Below are positions 48,766-52,710 of a stretch of 52,710 bases of DNA, piece by piece. Below the pieces are notes generated by a model. That model did not search any database. It had not been told where the DNA came from and saw only the letters and a program-made list of their open reading frames with translations. The position numbers and the translations under genes are program-made. The first letter of the stretch is position 1; every line of letters starts with the position of its first letter. The stretch is from Halorubrum amylolyticum (GTDB lineage: Archaea; Halobacteriota; Halobacteria; Halobacteriales; Haloferacaceae): NCBI RefSeq assembly GCF_004114995.1, contig NZ_SDJP01000023.1:1042-53751 (forward strand). The letters run 5' to 3'.

Positions 48766-49485
48766 ATGCTATACATTGTCGGCGGAGTTGGATTCATTGC
48801 CCTCGGCCTCGCAATCGGCTGGTACGGTCTTCGGCCACTCGCGACTGTGCCAAGCGTCCTCCGTACCAACGTCCAAGACCCAAGCGAGGTGACGGACACC
48901 GGCTCCTTCGTCGTCTGCCGCGGCGTTGCGAACGAATCGAGCGAGACCATTACGGCTCCGTTCACGGGGTCTCATTGCCTCGGGTTCGAGTTTGAGGTCA
49001 CCGAACGGCAGCCGTTCGGAATCGGAGTCCCGTGGTTTCAGGCACATCTCGACGATGGCGTGGCGACACGCCCGTTCACCCTCGACGGTCCGAGCGGGAC
49101 CCTCAACGTCGTCCCGTCCGCAAAACGATTCGCGCTCGATACGGACTCGACGGTCATCACGGTCGAAGCCAGCGATACGCCGCCGAAACGTATTCAACAG
49201 TTTGTCGACGTGCGAGATGACCTCGAACCGGTCGCAAGATGGGTGCGAATTGTTCCGGGACTCGGCACGCGGCGGTACGTCGAACGACGGATCGATCCTG
49301 GTGAGGAGTACCTCATTGCGGGACACACAGAACACCAACAGAACGAGACCGTCCTCACAGGCAATCTCATCATTACCGATCGCTCTCCGAGACAGTTCGC
49401 ACTTACACGCCTCTGGAAAGCGTCATTTCCGGCGGTAATCGCGATGGCGTTCGTTGCTGTCGGAGTTGGAGGCATCGTTCTATGA
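48766..49485 (+). CDS. GIDE-domain-like membrane protein
   Basis: 239 aa. A TM helix at about 3-23 and another at the C-terminus (about 216-239) flank a central soluble domain: DTGSFVVCRGVANESSETITAPFTGSHCLGFEFEVTE, PFTLDGPSGTLNVVPSAKRFALD and RYVERRIDPGEEYLIAGHTE. These segments resemble the GIDE (BAM) domain that, in eukaryotes, sits next to a RING in mitochondrial E3 ligases; here no RING is present. Haloarchaea have many such proteins of unknown role. The ABC ATPase gene starts 37 nt after the stop. Confidence 0.7.
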   Translation: MLYIVGGVGFIALGLAIGWYGLRPLATVPSVLRTNVQDPSEVTDTGSFVVCRGVANESSETITAPFTGSHCLGFEFEVTERQPFGIGVPWFQAHLDDGVATRPFTLDGPSGTLNVVPSAKRFALDTDSTVITVEASDTPPKRIQQFVDVRDDLEPVARWVRIVPGLGTRRYVERRIDPGEEYLIAGHTEHQQNETVLTGNLIITDRSPRQFALTRLWKASFPAVIAMAFVAVGVGGIVL

Positions 49486-49522
49486 CCGACTGCAGTACGA
49501 AACCAACCACCCGACCCTTACA

Positions 49523-50344
49523 ATGACACCAGACACAGACGCCATCGAGACGCGTAGCCTGACGAAACGATTCGGGACCGAGACCGCCGTCGACGGACTC
49601 GATCTAACCGTCGACCACGGCACCGTGTACGGCTTTCTCGGACCGAACGGCGCCGGAAAGACAACCACGATGCGGATGTTAACATCGCTGACGCAGCCAA
49701 CCGACGGCGAGGCGTGGATCGACGGGAACCCTGTCTCGGATCGCGATGCGATCAGGGCATCGATCGGCTATCTTCCCGAGGAACCGCCGGTCTTCGATGA
49801 ACTCACGGGCCGCGAACAACTCGAGTACTTCGGTCGGCTCCGTAATCTCCCTGCTCCGGAAATAGAGACTCGGATCACAGACTGGTTAGATCGGTTTGAT
49901 CTCACCGACGATGCCGACAAGCGGATCGACGATTACTCCAAGGGGATGCGTCAGAAGATCGGCCTGATTCAGGCGCTGTTACACGAGCCCGACGTGGTGT
50001 TTCTCGACGAGCCGACCAGCGGGCTGGACCCGCGAGCGGCTCGGACCGTCCTCGACGTCATTGCGGAACTGACCGACGACGGCCACACGGTGTTCCTCTC
50101 GACGCATATTCTCTCGGTTGTCGAGGAGCTTGCGGACGTGGTTGGCGTCCTCTACGAGGGTGACCTCGTCACCGAGGGCTCGCCCGCGGAACTGACTGCG
50201 CGGATGGAAGCCGAGGAGGGAACGACGCTCGAGGACGTGTTCCTCTCGGTCACCGCCAAACGTGGACCAGCCGTCTCCGACTCAGCTTCTGAAACCACTG
50301 GAGACGCTGCCGACCTACAGGATGGTCGGGTTGAGGACCGATGA
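49523..50344 (+). CDS. ABC transporter ATP-binding protein, exporter type
   Basis: 273 aa. Walker A GPNGAGKTT (about 40-48), Q-loop YLPEEPPVFDELTG, signature YSKGMRQKIGL, Walker B VVFLDEPTSGLDPRAA, H-loop LSTHILSVVEE, then a C-terminal extension (TARMEAEEGTTLEDVFLSVT) common in DrrA/NatA-like ATPases. The start is ATG 49523 (MTPDTDAIETRSLTKRF); an upstream ATG at 49454 lies within the GIDE gene. It overlaps the permease by 4 nt. Substrate unknown. Confidence 0.88.
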   Translation: MTPDTDAIETRSLTKRFGTETAVDGLDLTVDHGTVYGFLGPNGAGKTTTMRMLTSLTQPTDGEAWIDGNPVSDRDAIRASIGYLPEEPPVFDELTGREQLEYFGRLRNLPAPEIETRITDWLDRFDLTDDADKRIDDYSKGMRQKIGLIQALLHEPDVVFLDEPTSGLDPRAARTVLDVIAELTDDGHTVFLSTHILSVVEELADVVGVLYEGDLVTEGSPAELTARMEAEEGTTLEDVFLSVTAKRGPAVSDSASETTGDAADLQDGRVEDR

Positions 50345-51951
50345 CGCGGGCGAAACGGCCGCGGCTCATCGTTCTGACCGAACTCCGACGTCGCTGGCGG
50401 ACGATGAAAGCGAATACGACGCAGCTGTTGGCGATGGCGTTCGCGGCCGTCATGCTGCTTCCGTTCTCGCTCGGCGGTGTGTTCGGGGCGTATCTCGCCG
50501 GCGGATTCGTCGCTGGAAGCGAGACCGAACCACTCATCGAATGGACGCGGATGGCGTTCGTCTACGGGTGGATCTTCGTGGTCGGATTCGGTGGATATCG
50601 TGCGTATACCGTCGCACTTCGTCCCGACAATCTCGATGGCTTATTGACGACAGTGTCACATCGAGAGGTGATCGGCGGCCTCGTCCTCACCGAGTTCGTG
50701 CTATGGTCTGCATTCTTCCTCACGGTTGGGAGCGCCGCCACAGTAGCGTTCGCCGTCGGTGCCGGCTCACTACTCACAATCCCCGCCCTGTTGCTCACAC
50801 TGTGTCTCCTCCTCGTAACCGGGATCCCGGCCGGGTTCATTCTCGCACTAGGCGTGCGAAACGCCGGCGTTCGCTCGCGGCTGCTCAGCCGTCTGCGAAC
50901 GCTGTTTCTCGTTCTACTCGGTATTGGATACTTCGCGCTGATCTTCACGAACGCGTTTGCGTCGGTCTTGGAGCCGATCTATCGAGTGCTCGCACCGACG
51001 CCGATCGATTGGTTCGGCGATCTGGCCGCAATAGGGCTTGGTGTCGGGGCGTCACCGTTTCGAGCGATCGGCGCGGTGGGGTTCACAGGTGTGTTCGTCG
51101 CCGCAGCGGTTGCATCGCTGTTCCGACTCGCAGGGTGGCTCTGGTACGCCGACGGGGTTCACATTACTCATGAGGCTGAGCGGCCGGCCGACAGCTCTTC
51201 TTGGTTCAAAGGGCTCTCACGAGTGCTCTCACAACCGATTTTTGCCGTCGTCGCAGTCGATTGGAAACGCGCCCGCCGGTCGCCAATCTCACTGTCGTTC
51301 GCCTTGTACCCACTGATCGTCCTTGCCGGCCCAATCGTTACTGCCGTCCAGACCGGCGAGATAGGCACAAGCCTTCCACTATGGCTGCTCGTTAGTGGAA
51401 CATGGATCGTCGGGTCGCTATTCGCGCTCAACGTGGTGGGCCAAGAAGGCGCAGCACTGCCCATCACACTGCTCTCAGAAGCGCCTGAACGCTCGCTGGT
51501 CATCGGACACGTCATTTCTGGTGCCCTCCTGATCGCGCCGGTGACCGTTGTGGCGACCGTTATCGCAGGGCTTCTGAGTCCGCATTCGGTACCGGTCGTC
51601 GCGAGCCTCGGCGTGTCGGCACTCGTCCTATCGGTCGTGTCGGGTGCGATCGCGACCGGGATCGGCGTCGGGTTCCCACGCTTCGAGGCCGTGAGCGTCT
51701 CTCGAAGCACCAAGGCGATTGTTCCGAGCGTCTTCGCCTTTGTGATCTATTCAGTCGCGGTGCTTATCGTTGCACTCCCGACTGTTATCGCTCATTCGGG
51801 CATTGCTGGGCACGCGCTCGCCTCGTTTGTTGGTGTTGAGCGATTCGTGGTTGGTCTTAGTGGGACGGTCGCTTCGGCCGCACTCGCGTGTCTTGTTGGT
51901 GCCGTTTCGATGTACGTCGCGCGCGATCGCGTGAGCGAGTATCACCTCTAA
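50341..51951 (+). CDS. ABC transporter permease
   Basis: 536 aa, about twelve membrane helices. It starts MTRAKRPRLIVLTELRRRWRTMKANTTQLLAMAFAAVMLLPFSLGGVFGAYLAGG, with a large extramembrane segment at about 270-300 (RPADSSSWFKGLSRVLSQPIFAVVAVDWKRARRSPISLSFALYP). The two-half layout (helix bundle, linker, helix bundle) suits haloarchaeal exporter permeases encoded after NatA-like ATPases. It is the last gene of the operon. Specificity is unknown; lipid, peptide or ion export are all possible. Confidence 0.75.
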   Translation: MTRAKRPRLIVLTELRRRWRTMKANTTQLLAMAFAAVMLLPFSLGGVFGAYLAGGFVAGSETEPLIEWTRMAFVYGWIFVVGFGGYRAYTVALRPDNLDGLLTTVSHREVIGGLVLTEFVLWSAFFLTVGSAATVAFAVGAGSLLTIPALLLTLCLLLVTGIPAGFILALGVRNAGVRSRLLSRLRTLFLVLLGIGYFALIFTNAFASVLEPIYRVLAPTPIDWFGDLAAIGLGVGASPFRAIGAVGFTGVFVAAAVASLFRLAGWLWYADGVHITHEAERPADSSSWFKGLSRVLSQPIFAVVAVDWKRARRSPISLSFALYPLIVLAGPIVTAVQTGEIGTSLPLWLLVSGTWIVGSLFALNVVGQEGAALPITLLSEAPERSLVIGHVISGALLIAPVTVVATVIAGLLSPHSVPVVASLGVSALVLSVVSGAIATGIGVGFPRFEAVSVSRSTKAIVPSVFAFVIYSVAVLIVALPTVIAHSGIAGHALASFVGVERFVVGLSGTVASAALACLVGAVSMYVARDRVSEYHL

Positions 51952-52048
51952 AAATTTCTAAAAATGTGTTGTGAAATCAGAGCGTAATCTCTCTGTCAGC
52001 TCTCTCGAAAGCATCGTATATCCTCAATTTTGACTGGCGGGCTCATGA

Positions 52049-52540
52049 ATGCCTCACATCAAACTTTCTTATTTAGTGGGTTCTGAACAGGAGATACGAA
52101 CCTCAATGGTCGAAATTCCGAATTCCCTTCAATCTCTGTTCAGCGCGCCGATCGAAGAGCAAGATGGGACGTATAGTATCGAAGTTCCTTCAAGTGAAAT
52201 TAATAAGAACGCAGTGTCAGCTGGCGAAACGTATCGCATAGCACTTCTCGAGTCGTCGACCTCGACAGAGGGATCGAGACAACCGGAGTCACCGCAGTCT
52301 TCCTCTCCAGAGACCGAAAGCCGCGAGCCGTCGGAGCCGCCCGTCGACGAAGGTGAAGTCCGTGAGGTAACGATCGAGACTGTCGGCGATCAGGGCGACG
52401 GTATTGCGAAAGTCGAACGTGGCTACGTCGTGATCATTCCTGGCGCCCAACCAGGAGACGAACCTACTGTCGAGATTGAACAAGTTCAGGAGAACGTCGC
52501 ATTCGCGCGTATCGTCGATAACGACCCGCGATCACTCTGA
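52049..52540 (+). CDS. TRAM-domain protein
   Basis: 163 aa. Residues 1-75 are a divergent N-terminal module (PHIKLSYLVGSEQEIRTSMVEIP...), then a Ser/Pro/Glu-rich linker, and from about 100 a TRAM domain (REVTIETVGDQGDGIAKVERGYVVIIPGAQPGDEPTVEIEQVQENVAFARIVD). TRAM domains bind RNA and occur in many short haloarchaeal proteins thought to act as RNA chaperones. A domain of this size with an extended N-terminus is slightly unusual. It is separate from the ABC operon. Confidence 0.8.
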   Translation: MPHIKLSYLVGSEQEIRTSMVEIPNSLQSLFSAPIEEQDGTYSIEVPSSEINKNAVSAGETYRIALLESSTSTEGSRQPESPQSSSPETESREPSEPPVDEGEVREVTIETVGDQGDGIAKVERGYVVIIPGAQPGDEPTVEIEQVQENVAFARIVDNDPRSL

Positions 52541-52710
52541 CCGCTGTCTGCTCAAAACTGACCAGCAATCTGTATCATATCGGTGCCACAGTTTCACTAG
52601 AGAACTATCTCAATTGCTGTGTTGAATAGCGATCGTATCTGCCGATATCACCGGTTTAGAAGGATGAAGCCGAGGAGATCGAACCTGCCATGGAGATCGA
52701 TATCCTCGAC
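52541..52710. other. Right end of window, possible start of next gene
   Basis: Mostly AT-rich intergenic sequence. An ATG at 52690 (MEIDILD) begins an open frame that runs to the window edge, but seven codons are too few to name a product. Confidence 0.3.

Overview
The window is from a halophilic archaeon (class Halobacteria). The evidence is high GC, strongly acidic predicted proteins (Asp/Glu-rich, few Lys), many Tat (twin-arginine) lipoprotein signals, TATA-like boxes about 25-30 nt upstream of start codons as expected for leaderless transcripts, and typical haloarchaeal families (Lhr helicase, PurS/PurQ split FGAM synthase, semi-phosphorylation-free pentose pathway, IclR regulators). Gene content resembles Halorubrum/Haloferax relatives; the species cannot be fixed from the sequence alone.

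Layout. 1-5.6 kb: a Tat lipoprotein, then a sulfur-type locus in which a YeeE/YedE transporter is divergent from an operon of two beta-propeller proteins flanking a double-rhodanese protein without catalytic cysteine. 5.6-12.2 kb: housekeeping genes (cmk, lhr, purU, purS, purQ, a VOC protein). 12.2-15.5 kb: two haloarchaeal multi-pass membrane proteins, an HTH regulator, a degenerate metallo-beta-lactamase-like protein and a small Tat-secreted protein. 15.5-16.7 kb: a gene-poor gap.

16.7-32 kb is a sugar-acid catabolic region. It holds xylose dehydrogenase (XacA type), a zinc alcohol/polyol dehydrogenase, xylonate dehydratase (XacD type), 2-keto-3-deoxypentonate dehydratase (XacE type), an SDR sugar dehydrogenase, a ribose-type ABC importer, UspA and alpha-ketoglutarate semialdehyde dehydrogenase (XacF type). 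With these enzymes a pentose is oxidised to the acid, dehydrated twice and oxidised to alpha-ketoglutarate. Two IclR regulators, a TIM-barrel isomerase-like enzyme and a PAS-GAF sensor follow. 32.4-40.4 kb: a cupin, a PEP-hydrolase-like TIM barrel, a Tm-1-like (UPF0261) protein and a complete Liv-type ABC importer, probably one uptake/utilisation unit for an unknown solute. 40.4-46.3 kb: a PQQ-type propeller lipoprotein, L-asparaginase, an NhaC-family antiporter and a third IclR regulator. 46.3-52.7 kb is less GC-rich and looks accessory: a 52-aa zinc-ribbon protein, an IS630-type element with a likely -1 frameshift, a 53-aa membrane protein, a GIDE-like membrane protein, an ABC exporter pair and a TRAM-domain protein.

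The most notable non-gene signals are: (1) four intergenic copies of a 22-bp dyad ATTAC-N12-GTAAT spread over 30 kb next to the IclR/catabolic genes, with no copy found in coding sequence; (2) a tandem array of six perfect hairpins with 3-nt loops, written in frame into the 5' part of lhr, and the same hairpin module again across the stop codon of the xacD-like gene; (3) a perfect 8+8 bp inverted repeat between purU and purS; (4) several short tandem duplications in intergenic DNA and gene ends.
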